From: Leptospiraceae bacterium
GTDB taxonomy: Bacteria; Spirochaetota; Leptospiria; Leptospirales; Leptospiraceae
DNA length: 64,000 nt
NCBI GenBank assembly: GCA_024233875.1
Contig: JACKPB010000014.1
Span: 1 to 64,000 of the forward strand
Direction: 5' to 3'
This document shows positions 42,760-52,020 of the stretch, one piece after another. The number at the start of each line of letters is the position of its first letter. Position 1 is the stretch's first letter. Position numbers and translations under genes: made by a program. The notes under the pieces are model-generated. The model ran no database searches, had not been told where the DNA came from, and saw nothing but the letters and a program-made list of their open reading frames with translations.

Positions 42760-44655
42760 ATGGCAAAGTTTAATAATACCGACATTAGAAACGGATTGAT
42801 GGTAGATAAGGATGACCTTTACATCTTTCCGATCTCAGATAGCGTTTATACTTTTTTAGAGAAAGTTTGGTCTTCTTTTTGCAATAAAATGGTAGGTCTT
42901 GTTTTCCCCAATCAGGAGAATATTTTCGACCACTCTGTGTTTGAGGTCATAAAAGGTCATGAGACTCAGATCGTGGCTTCCTCCACTCATTTCAAGATGA
43001 AAGAAATGATCGGAAATCAAAAAAATAACAAGGATTTCCAGGACTTCATAAGTAAGACTAAGCCCATCCCATTCTCAGATGAGAGAAATGAGTCTCTCAA
43101 GATTCTCCAGAAAGCCATTGATAGATATAGCCACATGCAGAGACCGGAAGTGGAGATCATTAATCTTCGAACAGATGAAAAACTTCACCCGAATCTCAAG
43201 TCCCTTTTGACCGAAACCATGAGATATGCCGTTGGGATTCCCCTAATTGTGAAAGAGAACCCGATAGGAGTCCTCTGGGGCATCCGTAGAAAGAAGCTAA
43301 CCGAAGAACAGATTCGGGATCTAACCACCCAACTCCACACTCTATTTGATGTCATTGAATACATCATTGCCCTGGAAGTAGACAGAAAAGGCGATCCTTA
43401 CTTTGCCAGAAAAAATATCGAAAAATCAGACACTACTTCCACGATTCATCATTTGCTGTACACTCTCCAGCCGGGACAGAGAGATCCCGTCACCTCTATC
43501 ATCGCCCACAGTCATTCATACAATATGATGTACAGACTGGACGCCAGTTATATTGTACCTACTACCAATGGCTATAGTGTGAGTCTCAAGCATTTTGCTC
43601 CGGAACACATGAATGATCGCAAGAAAATTATTCTTACCATTCCGGGATTCTTTTGCCGCCGATCCGTCATGGACAAGGTTTCAAAAGAGATGTCACTCAG
43701 ATACGGGTACAGGGTATTTTCTATGGATATGAGGGGAAGGTCGAGATACACACTTCCCAGCAACCCATCCGAAAAATATAGTTGGACAATGGATGATTAC
43801 ATTCAGGATGATTTCCCGGCTGTATTGCAATGGATAGTAGACAATTACCCCGGTCACGAAATCGTTGTGATGGGGCACAGTATGGGTGGAATGATTCCAA
43901 GATTCTATACTTCTGCTTTTGAAAGAATCCGCAGTATGACAGGCAAACAGGATCGTATCAATCCTAAGAAGTTTATTTCCGGAATCGTATCGATCACCTC
44001 ACCAAACTACATCGATCTGGACTCCCCCTTATTCGGATTGGAGATGTTGAAAAATGGATTCAAATTTTTATCCAATCGTATGGTCTATGATATGCTCTTC
44101 AATTTGGTTTCCTTTCCAATGAAGAACACCCTGACCACTATCGATTTGAATAGTTTCTTCAAATTTATCCTGAATCTCCATTCATCCCTCAGGCAATTTT
44201 CATTTCAGGTCAGTACCAAGATAGTCAACTTAAATGACTTCGTAGGCTACAAACAAATCACTCCTCCCGAATGGTACTTTTTGGTTGAAGACGTTTTCTG
44301 TGAAGAATCAGTGAAGGTCATTTTGCAGTTCATCCGATCCCAGCTTTCCCACGAAAATGGATTTTATTCTTACGATGGGATGATCAACTATACCAGTGAA
44401 ATGCAAAACATTGATATCCCAGTATTCTCAGTTGTAGGTACTGTAGATCGAATCGTTCCTGCTTCCTGTATCAAAGACGTGATGAAGTTGCCCATTCCAC
44501 ACAAAAAGATTTCAGAATATGAGCAGGGTCACTTAGGAATTGTCTTCCATCAGGAAACTGTAGAAAGTATATGCAGAGAAGCTCATGATTGGATTGCTGA
44601 GATCGATGAAGCCAAAAAAAATGCCTCAGGTGAAAAAATAACCGCTTCGATCTAA
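42760..44655 (+). CDS. alpha/beta hydrolase with extra N-terminal domain
   Basis: The 631-residue protein has a C-terminal alpha/beta hydrolase fold. The nucleophile elbow is VVMGHSMGGMIP, the oxyanion region is ILTIPGFFCRRS, the acid is probably in GTVDRIVPAS, and the histidine is in EQGHLGIVFH. The N-terminal 215 residues look like a GAF-type domain (YAVGIPLIVKENPIGVLWGI) rather than part of the hydrolase. There is no signal peptide. It follows the MORN genes by 39 bases with a GAGGGA binding site and may be co-transcribed with them. The substrate, perhaps a lipid or ester, is unknown. Confidence 0.88.
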   Translation: MAKFNNTDIRNGLMVDKDDLYIFPISDSVYTFLEKVWSSFCNKMVGLVFPNQENIFDHSVFEVIKGHETQIVASSTHFKMKEMIGNQKNNKDFQDFISKTKPIPFSDERNESLKILQKAIDRYSHMQRPEVEIINLRTDEKLHPNLKSLLTETMRYAVGIPLIVKENPIGVLWGIRRKKLTEEQIRDLTTQLHTLFDVIEYIIALEVDRKGDPYFARKNIEKSDTTSTIHHLLYTLQPGQRDPVTSIIAHSHSYNMMYRLDASYIVPTTNGYSVSLKHFAPEHMNDRKKIILTIPGFFCRRSVMDKVSKEMSLRYGYRVFSMDMRGRSRYTLPSNPSEKYSWTMDDYIQDDFPAVLQWIVDNYPGHEIVVMGHSMGGMIPRFYTSAFERIRSMTGKQDRINPKKFISGIVSITSPNYIDLDSPLFGLEMLKNGFKFLSNRMVYDMLFNLVSFPMKNTLTTIDLNSFFKFILNLHSSLRQFSFQVSTKIVNLNDFVGYKQITPPEWYFLVEDVFCEESVKVILQFIRSQLSHENGFYSYDGMINYTSEMQNIDIPVFSVVGTVDRIVPASCIKDVMKLPIPHKKISEYEQGHLGIVFHQETVESICREAHDWIAEIDEAKKNASGEKITASI

Positions 44656-44661
44656 TTTTAA

Positions 44662-44713
44662 AAAAACCTTATCCTGGGATTGGGTGGATTCAAATCAGAC
44701 AGGATAGGTTTTT
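44662..44713 (+). terminator. hairpin terminator after hydrolase gene
   Basis: AAAAACCTTATCCTG pairs with CAGGATAGGTTTTT with one bulged T. The right arm ends in five T residues. The hairpin begins 6 bases after the stop of the hydrolase gene and would close the MORN-hydrolase transcript. Confidence 0.65.
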
Positions 44714-44772
44714 AAATTGAATTTATAGAAAAAAAGTAGAAAATTCCGCTTCCCTTTCTAAAATCGTAAAGA

Positions 44773-46167
44773 ATGGACTCAAGAAAATTTGATGTAATTG
44801 TCATTGGAACCGGCCCCGGAGGTGAAGGGGCATCGATTAAAGTTGCGAAATCCGGTAAAAAAACTGCTGTTATCGATAAGCATCACAGGGTAGGCGGCAA
44901 TTGCACTCATTGGGGCACGATTCCATCCAAGTCTCTACGACAGGAAGTTCAACAACTGGTTGAATTCAAATCCAATCCACTTTTTGAAAAGTTTCACGCC
45001 GAAATAAAATTTCCCGATCTACTCAAAGCCGCAGAGAGTGTTGTAGCCAAACAGGTGAAAATGCGTCAGGGGTTTTATGAGAGAAATGAGATCGATATGA
45101 TCACGGGGCATGCTGTCTTCAAGGATTCGCATACCATTCATGTTCTGAATCCCAAAGGTGCGGTGATTGGTGAATATACCGCTGAATCTTTTGTAATTGC
45201 TACCGGATCGAGTCCTTTCCGTCCGCCTAATATAGATTTCTCTCATCCAAACATCCATGACAGTGACACGATTCTTCAAATGGAAAGGACTCCTCAATCT
45301 GTAACCATTTATGGTGCGGGAGTCATCGGATGTGAATACGCATCTATATTTCGAAATCTCGGTATCAAGGTAAATCTGGTCAATACCAGAGACAAACTTC
45401 TATCCTTCCTGGATGATGAAATCATAGACGCTCTGGCATATCACCTCAGAGAACAGGGTATTTTGATCCGTCACAATGAAACCTTTGAAAAAGTAATCGG
45501 AACGGATGAAGGTGTTGAGTTGCATCTGGAATCCGGAAAGCTACTGAAGACAGATATCTTGCTCTTTGCCAATGGTAGATCGGGCAATTCTCAAAACATG
45601 GGATTGGAGAATCTGGGTATAGAAATCGACAACCGGCATTTGATCAAAATCAATGAGTACTACCAGACTTCTTTACCGCATATCTATGCTGTGGGAGATA
45701 TCATTGGATCTCCAAGTTTAGCAAGTGCTGCTTATGATCAGGGTAGATTTGCCGGTACGCATATCATTACCGGAGATTGTGAAAATCGATTGGTACATGA
45801 TATTCCCACCGGGATCTATACAAGCCCCGAGATCAGCTCTTTGGGAAAGACAGAGAGAGAGCTCACATTACAAAAGGTTCCGTATGAGGTGGGTCATTCT
45901 ATGTTTAAGAGCTTAGCCAGAGCTCAAATCAAGGGTAGACCTGTAGGTATGTTGAAGATTCTCTTTCATAGAGAAACATTGGAAATACTGGGGATACATT
46001 GTTTTGGGAGTGAGGCTTCCGAGATCATTCATATCGGTCAGGCTGTGATGACTCAGGAAGGAAAAGCAAATACATTGATGTACTTTATCAATACCACTTT
46101 CAATTATCCAACCATGGCAGAAGCCTATCGGGTTGCTGCATTGAATGGATTAAACAGGGTCCAGTGA
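44773..46167 (+). CDS. sthA: soluble pyridine nucleotide transhydrogenase
   Basis: SthA transfers hydride between NADPH and NAD+ and balances the two pools in the cytoplasm. The 464-residue flavoprotein has the FAD-binding VIVIGTGPGGEGAS, the NAD(P)-binding VTIYGAGVIGCEYASIF, and the second FAD motif IYAVGDIIG. The redox-disulfide site of the dihydrolipoamide dehydrogenase family is replaced by NCTHWGTIPSK, which has only one cysteine. That single-cysteine form is the mark of SthA. The gene stands alone with its own promoter region. Confidence 0.94.
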   Translation: MDSRKFDVIVIGTGPGGEGASIKVAKSGKKTAVIDKHHRVGGNCTHWGTIPSKSLRQEVQQLVEFKSNPLFEKFHAEIKFPDLLKAAESVVAKQVKMRQGFYERNEIDMITGHAVFKDSHTIHVLNPKGAVIGEYTAESFVIATGSSPFRPPNIDFSHPNIHDSDTILQMERTPQSVTIYGAGVIGCEYASIFRNLGIKVNLVNTRDKLLSFLDDEIIDALAYHLREQGILIRHNETFEKVIGTDEGVELHLESGKLLKTDILLFANGRSGNSQNMGLENLGIEIDNRHLIKINEYYQTSLPHIYAVGDIIGSPSLASAAYDQGRFAGTHIITGDCENRLVHDIPTGIYTSPEISSLGKTERELTLQKVPYEVGHSMFKSLARAQIKGRPVGMLKILFHRETLEILGIHCFGSEASEIIHIGQAVMTQEGKANTLMYFINTTFNYPTMAEAYRVAALNGLNRVQ

Positions 46168-46273
46168 TTTTTTTTATTTACGAATCATAGCTTACATTTA
46201 AAATACATAAATTATTCTAACTATTTAAGATACATCATCCCTGATTGTATAAATTCTCCAGGAGGCTGGTCAA

Positions 46274-47914
46274 ATGCTCAGAGTTCTATTGCTTTTCACA
46301 TTGTTTTCGGGGTATCTGATTGCCGATTCAGTGAAATTGAAAAATGGAAAGTCCATTCGTGGAAAGATAATTTCCACCGATAAAAGCAAAGTATTGATCG
46401 TTGAGGAAGGAAATGGGAACAATGTATCCTTTTATGATCCAAAAGAAATTGATTCAATAGAATCCGATTCAAATTCAGTAAGTGAATCCAATGACTTTAG
46501 TTATAAGATTTTCGGATTGCTAAAATCGGAGTTTAGATACTCTGACAATGCAGTTCTTTCTTATGGAATAGAAAATCAAATCTCCCCGACCAGTGTAAAA
46601 CGTCAGGTAATGGCTAGAGATTCACTTCCCAGGGGTGTGATCACAGCAGCAAATTCAAAGATCGGACTCAATATGAGCTACAAAGGAAAGGCCCACGCTA
46701 CCTTTCTGTTCGATCTGGCTGATCTCTCTCAGAGCAATGCCATCATTTCCGCTAAACCCAGGGTGATGATCGCACTCGCATCCTACACTCCTACGGGACG
46801 TGTGGAAATATTTGGTGGTCAAACATTTGATATTTTTTCAGATTTGATTCCCCATACTTATAATTATTCCGGTTTGATGAATGAATCGGGTAATGCCGGC
46901 TTCACCCGGCAACAGTTTGGTGTAAAATATAAATTATCCAAAGTACAGCTGGCGGTAGCCACGGGTATGCCCAATATTAACTTCAACACTCCGGGACCTT
47001 CTCAGAACAGTGATTTGAATTCAACGCCTACTCTCGCGGGAAATATCAAAATAGCCGCAACGGAAAAAATAAACATTCACCTATCTGCGATCACAGTAGA
47101 CTTAAAAGTTAGACAACCGCTTTATGATACAAATCGGGATGGACTCTTTTTGGAATACGATATCATGGATTTGAATTCACAGAATAAATTTGCCAATACG
47201 TTTCCTCAGGCATATAGATGGAAAGGGGATGGAACCACCAGATTAAAAAGTGGTGGGTATTCCTTTGGATTTGATGGTGAGGTGATGAAGAATCTTGCCG
47301 TTCGGGGAGAGATCAATTACGGACAAAATCTCGATAGTATTTCTGCGTCCGGTTTGAGTAGATATCAAACAACTAATTATAGCACAATCGTTCAGAGATC
47401 GGAACTCGGAGTTCTCGAATTCAATGATCCTTACCTGACTCAGGTCAAGAACTACCAGGCACCAATCTTTAAGTCCATTAGAGAAATAGGTGGTTGGATT
47501 TCTCTGGACTACACTCTCAATGAAAAAATCTCTCTCGGAGTTCATGGTTCGGCGGCTAAGATCATCAATCAAAAAGATTTAAACTCAGCCGCTTCATCCA
47601 ATCTCTATAAGAGCCAGACGAATACTACATTTTGGAATGTGTCATCCATCTTGGGTGGGATTCGCGAAAATAGCGTGAAAGGATATCGATTGTCTTACAA
47701 ACCTGAAGATTTTGTGACTTTTTTCTTTCAGCATGATTATATGGTGACGCTCTACAAGGAGAGTAAGAGGGATCAGGGACTCCTGAATCACATAAGCTCA
47801 ATCGATGTGACTACAGGAGCCACCACCTTACGAAATGTAGAGTTTCCATACTTAAAAGTAAGCGCCAGGGCAGCTTCTCATATGATTTATATGGGAATTA
47901 TGATTCCATTTTAA
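46274..47914 (+). CDS. porin-like outer membrane protein
   Basis: The 546-residue product has a signal peptide (MLRVLLLFTLFSGYLIA) and then a small domain with the sequence VKLKNGKSIRGKIIST, which resembles a short SH3-like module. The remainder has alternating amphipathic strands, the stretch VEIFGGQTFDIFSDLIPHTY seen in DcaP-like porins, and a C-terminal phenylalanine (MIYMGIMIPF), the usual signature of an outer membrane beta barrel. An AGGAGG ribosome binding site lies 9 bases upstream of the ATG. The substrate is unknown. Confidence 0.82.
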   Translation: MLRVLLLFTLFSGYLIADSVKLKNGKSIRGKIISTDKSKVLIVEEGNGNNVSFYDPKEIDSIESDSNSVSESNDFSYKIFGLLKSEFRYSDNAVLSYGIENQISPTSVKRQVMARDSLPRGVITAANSKIGLNMSYKGKAHATFLFDLADLSQSNAIISAKPRVMIALASYTPTGRVEIFGGQTFDIFSDLIPHTYNYSGLMNESGNAGFTRQQFGVKYKLSKVQLAVATGMPNINFNTPGPSQNSDLNSTPTLAGNIKIAATEKINIHLSAITVDLKVRQPLYDTNRDGLFLEYDIMDLNSQNKFANTFPQAYRWKGDGTTRLKSGGYSFGFDGEVMKNLAVRGEINYGQNLDSISASGLSRYQTTNYSTIVQRSELGVLEFNDPYLTQVKNYQAPIFKSIREIGGWISLDYTLNEKISLGVHGSAAKIINQKDLNSAASSNLYKSQTNTTFWNVSSILGGIRENSVKGYRLSYKPEDFVTFFFQHDYMVTLYKESKRDQGLLNHISSIDVTTGATTLRNVEFPYLKVSARAASHMIYMGIMIPF

Positions 47915-48529
47915 TCATCGGGAAAATCGAATGTTCGTAACCTCATAGGTCTCTCTAGGGATAGCATTGCCATTCATATCTACAGGTGCCTGTTCGTGGG
48001 GAGACGGATAAGACAACCTATGAATGCATCTAACGCTAACTTTTTTATTTATATATCGATCCATTTTTTCTTTAGGAAAATCAGGTCCGGGGTGAATCGA
48101 GATTTGTCTGGAATCGGGAAGAACCAGGTAATACGGTGTTCCATTATAGGCTTCCATCGTTTTTGCCTTTGAAATATTCCCTCTTTTTATTAACTTTCCT
48201 ACAAACTCTTGTTCTTCTTCTACAGGTCCGGAATCATCAGCTTTTTGATGATGAGGGTGAGGTTCATGATGTTTGTTCTCAATTCGATGAGTGATTTGAA
48301 TGAATTCTTCCATATCCATGCATCTGGATTTGATTTCACCCTTCACCTTCATATCCTTATCGATGAAATTTTTTAATTCCTGTGATGCTACAAGGTCTTC
48401 ACAGGAAGTTTCTTCGGGGATTTTGTGTCTTTCTTTGAAGACCTCTACACTTTCAATTTTGATAATGGGTAATTTTCCCGGTGGAATGATAAAAAGAACC
48501 AGAAAAATCACATTCGTTAAGATATCCAT
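47915..48529 (-). CDS. unknown exported or anchored protein with His-rich loop
   Basis: The 204-residue protein has one N-terminal hydrophobic segment (TNVIFLVLFIIPPGKLPII) that may be an anchor or a signal. A histidine-rich linker, NKHHEPHPHHQK, sits at about residues 85-96 and could bind metal. Around it are two segments that look like small beta-barrel domains (MKVKGEIKSRCMDME and KKVSVRCIHRL). I cannot name a family. The gene is converged upon by the porin-like gene, with stop codons directly adjacent and no spacer. Confidence 0.72.
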   Translation of the reverse strand: MDILTNVIFLVLFIIPPGKLPIIKIESVEVFKERHKIPEETSCEDLVASQELKNFIDKDMKVKGEIKSRCMDMEEFIQITHRIENKHHEPHPHHQKADDSGPVEEEQEFVGKLIKRGNISKAKTMEAYNGTPYYLVLPDSRQISIHPGPDFPKEKMDRYINKKVSVRCIHRLSYPSPHEQAPVDMNGNAIPRETYEVTNIRFSR

Positions 48530-48742
48530 CTAGACTCCTTAAAAGGATTGTAATTCCTTATCCTTTTTGACTCAAGAAAAGAAGTCAATTTCCAAAATTC
48601 TAGGATAGAATGTTTTTCGAAAATTATTTATTGGAGATTCAGGAGTAGAAAATTTAAGAATTCAAAAGATTTTCCAATTGAATAAGTATAGGTAGATTCA
48701 AATTATAGAGGAATTCTTTCAATAAATACTAAATCAATTCTA

Positions 48743-51121
48743 ATGTACGCTCAGCATAAATCTTACCTAAACCAACTCTTAGTGATTCTTTTCAGACTAA
48801 TTCTTATTTTTGTCCCGGTAGTTCTATCTCAATGCTCAAAAATTGAGAGTGAGATTCCCAGAGCGAATACTGGTGTTTTGGATTTGAGAGATTGGGATTT
48901 TGAGAAATCACCGGTTGTTTCTATGGATGGAGAATGGGAGTTCTTTTCAAATAAATTTCTGAGTGAAAATCCTGAATTAGAAAGGGATGGATTGATTCAG
49001 GTTCCGGGTTCCTGGAAAAATTTCCGTACTGAGCATGTGAAGCAGGAAGAAAGAGGGATAGGAACATACAGATTAAAAATCCTAACAGATGAAAATCTAA
49101 ATCTATACAGCCTACATGTCCATGGGATCGGAGTGGCAGGGAGAATTTATATTGATGGAGTTTTGATAAAATCAAACGGGAAAGTGGGGAAGACATATGA
49201 AGAAGTTCTGCCTTCCTATAGACATCCGCTTCTGAATATCAATACTCAGTCCAATGAAATGATACTGACAATAGAAGTCTCGAATTTCAATCACCCTTTC
49301 GGTGGATTGAGAAAGACGATTCAGTTTGGTAAGAGTGATGCTTTGGTCAGAAACTTGTATTTTCGTGTTAGTGAAGATTTATTTTTGTTTGGTGTCACAA
49401 TAATAATGGGAATATATCACATTTTCCTGTTTACCTTAAGGAGAAGTGAGTATTCATTTTTTTGGTTTGGATTGATTTGCTTTTTTATCGGAGCTAGGGC
49501 ACTTTTTACTAATACAGTTTTTATTTATGAATATCTAGATGAGTCTAATTGGTTTTTTATTCATAAACTGGATATACTTTCTTATTCTCTTTTGGTGCCC
49601 ATAATAATTAAGTATTTTAGTGATATGTATCCTGAAGATGTGAGTAGAGCATTTACTGATTTTGTTAGTTATGTTTTTCTTGTTTATTCCTGTTTGGTCA
49701 TTATATTTAGTTCTTATGTTTATATGAGTTTGGTGAAAGTGACGCATGTAATTCTCGTATCTTATTTAATTTCCTGGATCTTCTTTATTTTGAAAATTCT
49801 AAAAAATAAAAGAGAAAACTCTTATATCATGGCATTCTCGACAATTTTATTTTTAGTCACGGGAGTCAATGATATCCTAAATCAAAATCTTTATTTGAAT
49901 AATGGATATTTACTAAACTATGGATTATTGGGTTTTTTAATAGCCCAGATTTTTTTACTCTCAAAAAGATTTGTTTCTACTTATAATAAAATTGAAAATT
50001 TGACATATGAATTGGTAACGAAAAATAAAAACTTAGAAGAGTTAAATGAGGAGAAGAATAAATATCTGGATCGAATCAAAAAATGGAATGAGGACCTGAA
50101 CCTTCTCGTGGAACAGAAAACTAAAGAGTTCAAGGAAGAAAAGGATCGTGCTATTTTATCCAACGAAATCAAAAGCAAGTTTCTTGCGATCGTATCACAT
50201 GATTTACGATCTCCTATCGTGACTGTCAATTCGAATCTAAAATTGCTTTTGAATAAACATGTCTTATATTTCAATAATGAGAGTAACGCAATCATTCGTG
50301 AAGCATACAATACTTTGGAATCTTCTCTAGTTTTGATAAATAATTTATTGAATCAAAACAGAGTGCTTTTGCCCTATATTGATTTAGATTACGAATTGGT
50401 AGAATTAAAATCTCTGATAGATGAAAGTATATCGATGGTAGCCCTAAAAGCTCAGGAAAAAAATATTGAGATAAATAATTACTCACAACCCGAATTGGTT
50501 TCGATTTTAGATAAAGAATTAATGAAGATGGTTCTCATTAATATTTTAGGAAATTCTATTAAATTTTCAGAAAACACTCCCATCAATATATATCTATACT
50601 CCCAACCCGGAAGATTTAAAATAAAAATTTCAGATCAGGGAACCGGTATATCCGAAGAGCACATTCCACTTTTGTTTTTAAGGGATAGAAAGTTGACTAC
50701 AATGGGTACACGCGGAGAAAAGGGTAATGGACTCGGATTGCCATTTTGTAAAGAAATCATAGAGTTGCATCGGGGAGAAATTCATGTGAAGAGTGTATTT
50801 GGAGAAGGTTCTGAGTTTACCATCTCCCTACCTTCTTATGATCATATCACCGTAAGTTTATGTTCTAATGAAGACTTTAGTTTATCTGAATTAAAAGATT
50901 GTTTCCCTGATTCCCACATAGTTCAGCTTAAAAATCCTGAATTCTTTTTTACCCTGTTTACCCGAATTATCCCTGATAAAGTGATTCTGGAACCGGAATA
51001 TTTTAAATCAAATAGGGAAAAACTTTTAAGCCTTATCCAATTGAACAAAGATGTTCGTATTACAAAAATATATACTCTAAATAAGCTTAAGAGAGAGCTG
51101 GATCAGAAAGAGATATTCTGA
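48743..51121 (+). CDS. 7TMR-DISM sensor histidine kinase
   Basis: The 792-residue kinase has a lipoprotein-like signal (VVLSQCSK). A 7TMR-DISMED2-type extracytoplasmic domain (about 35-185, including LDLRDWDF and MDGEWEFF) follows. Seven membrane helices (about 205-415) lead to a coiled coil (NKNLEELNEEKNKYLDRI). The H-box is IVSHDLRSPIVTV; the ATPase part has NILGNSIKFSEN, DQGTGISEEH and GNGLGLPFCKEI. About 95 extra residues at the C-terminus (from HITVSLCSNEDF) look like a degenerate receiver domain. The convergent response regulator next door is the likely partner. Confidence 0.92.
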   Translation: MYAQHKSYLNQLLVILFRLILIFVPVVLSQCSKIESEIPRANTGVLDLRDWDFEKSPVVSMDGEWEFFSNKFLSENPELERDGLIQVPGSWKNFRTEHVKQEERGIGTYRLKILTDENLNLYSLHVHGIGVAGRIYIDGVLIKSNGKVGKTYEEVLPSYRHPLLNINTQSNEMILTIEVSNFNHPFGGLRKTIQFGKSDALVRNLYFRVSEDLFLFGVTIIMGIYHIFLFTLRRSEYSFFWFGLICFFIGARALFTNTVFIYEYLDESNWFFIHKLDILSYSLLVPIIIKYFSDMYPEDVSRAFTDFVSYVFLVYSCLVIIFSSYVYMSLVKVTHVILVSYLISWIFFILKILKNKRENSYIMAFSTILFLVTGVNDILNQNLYLNNGYLLNYGLLGFLIAQIFLLSKRFVSTYNKIENLTYELVTKNKNLEELNEEKNKYLDRIKKWNEDLNLLVEQKTKEFKEEKDRAILSNEIKSKFLAIVSHDLRSPIVTVNSNLKLLLNKHVLYFNNESNAIIREAYNTLESSLVLINNLLNQNRVLLPYIDLDYELVELKSLIDESISMVALKAQEKNIEINNYSQPELVSILDKELMKMVLINILGNSIKFSENTPINIYLYSQPGRFKIKISDQGTGISEEHIPLLFLRDRKLTTMGTRGEKGNGLGLPFCKEIIELHRGEIHVKSVFGEGSEFTISLPSYDHITVSLCSNEDFSLSELKDCFPDSHIVQLKNPEFFFTLFTRIIPDKVILEPEYFKSNREKLLSLIQLNKDVRITKIYTLNKLKRELDQKEIF

Positions 51122-51180
51122 TTGTTTAAATTAAATCAGGTCACGAGTTTTAGATACCGGTTTTCATAAATACTTGCATA

Positions 51181-51252
51181 TTTCTTTTTAAGATATGTAG
51201 ACATTTTATAGCTGATTCTTTTGTGAATGCACAAATCTTTTTGAATATGACT
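51181..51252 (+). repeat. dispersed ~72-bp intergenic repeat, copy 4
   Basis: The core reads TATGTAGACATTTTATAGCT and the right end is CTTTTTGAATATGACT. It lies between the convergent DISM kinase and response regulator genes. Confidence 0.75.
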
Positions 51253-51274
51253 GTAGATCAAAATACAAATTGTA

Positions 51275-51880
51275 TTACTTATAATATGAGTCTTTGACCT
51301 TGCTAACCAAATGCACTACATTTTCTGCTTCAAATCTGTCTTTTAGTTTTTGGGTGTAGTACTCTACTGTCCTGGGAGAAATAGATAGTAATTTACTTAT
51401 TTCGGTAATAGAAACACCTTTCATTAAGTAGTCCAAAATAGATTTTTCCTTGGCTGAAAGTGGTTTATTTGCCGGTAGTATAAATCGATTTAAGTTACTA
51501 GAGTAAAAGAAATCTCCATTCATAACTCTATTCAGGATGATATGAAATGTTTCCAGAGGATCGGTTTTCAGTAGATATCCCTGGATTTGATACTTAAGAG
51601 CTTCCCGGAAGTATCCTTCCCCTTCGTGGACAGTGTAGAGGATAATTTTTAAATCTTTGTAGCTGCTTCGATATTTCTTTAAAAAATCCAAACCATTGAA
51701 TCCGGGCATATCAATATCTAAGATCAGGATGTCAATTGGAGATGAATCCAGTACTGCCGGAATGCGATCGCCGGAAGTAACACAATCTACTATTTCAAAA
51801 TCGGGGTATTGCTTAAGAGTTTCTTTGATCCCTAGAAAGGTTACAGGGTGATCATCAGCAATTAAGATTTTAATACTCAT
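51275..51880 (-). CDS. NarL/FixJ-type response regulator
   Basis: The product has about 201 residues from ATG at 51880; a TTG three codons upstream is a weaker option. The receiver domain has ILIADDHPVT with the acidic pair, the phospho-acceptor in ILDIDMPGFNG, and the conserved Thr/Lys (LYTVHEG, LLKTDP). A LuxR-type helix-turn-helix domain ends the protein (LSAKEKSILDYLMKGVSI and SISPRTVEYYTQKLKDRF). It should bind DNA when phosphorylated. It faces the DISM kinase gene, and both sides of the gene carry a copy of the dispersed repeat. Confidence 0.94.
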   Translation of the reverse strand: MSIKILIADDHPVTFLGIKETLKQYPDFEIVDCVTSGDRIPAVLDSSPIDILILDIDMPGFNGLDFLKKYRSSYKDLKIILYTVHEGEGYFREALKYQIQGYLLKTDPLETFHIILNRVMNGDFFYSSNLNRFILPANKPLSAKEKSILDYLMKGVSITEISKLLSISPRTVEYYTQKLKDRFEAENVVHLVSKVKDSYYK

Positions 51881-51908
51881 ATATACCAATTCTCATAAGT
51901 AGCTTCAC

Positions 51909-51983
51909 TTTTCCTATAACCTGGTATGTAGCCATTTTATTGCTGATTTACTAATGAATGAGCAAATCTTTTCGAAAATGACT
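51909..51983 (+). repeat. dispersed ~72-bp intergenic repeat, copy 5
   Basis: The core reads TATGTAGCCATTTTATTGCT, identical there to copy 1, and the right end is CTTTTCGAAAATGACT. It sits upstream of the response regulator gene, in direct orientation with copy 4 on the other side. Confidence 0.75.
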
Positions 51984-52020
51984 TTAAAATCAAAGAAAAT
52001 GGGAAGTTTAATGAATCAAC

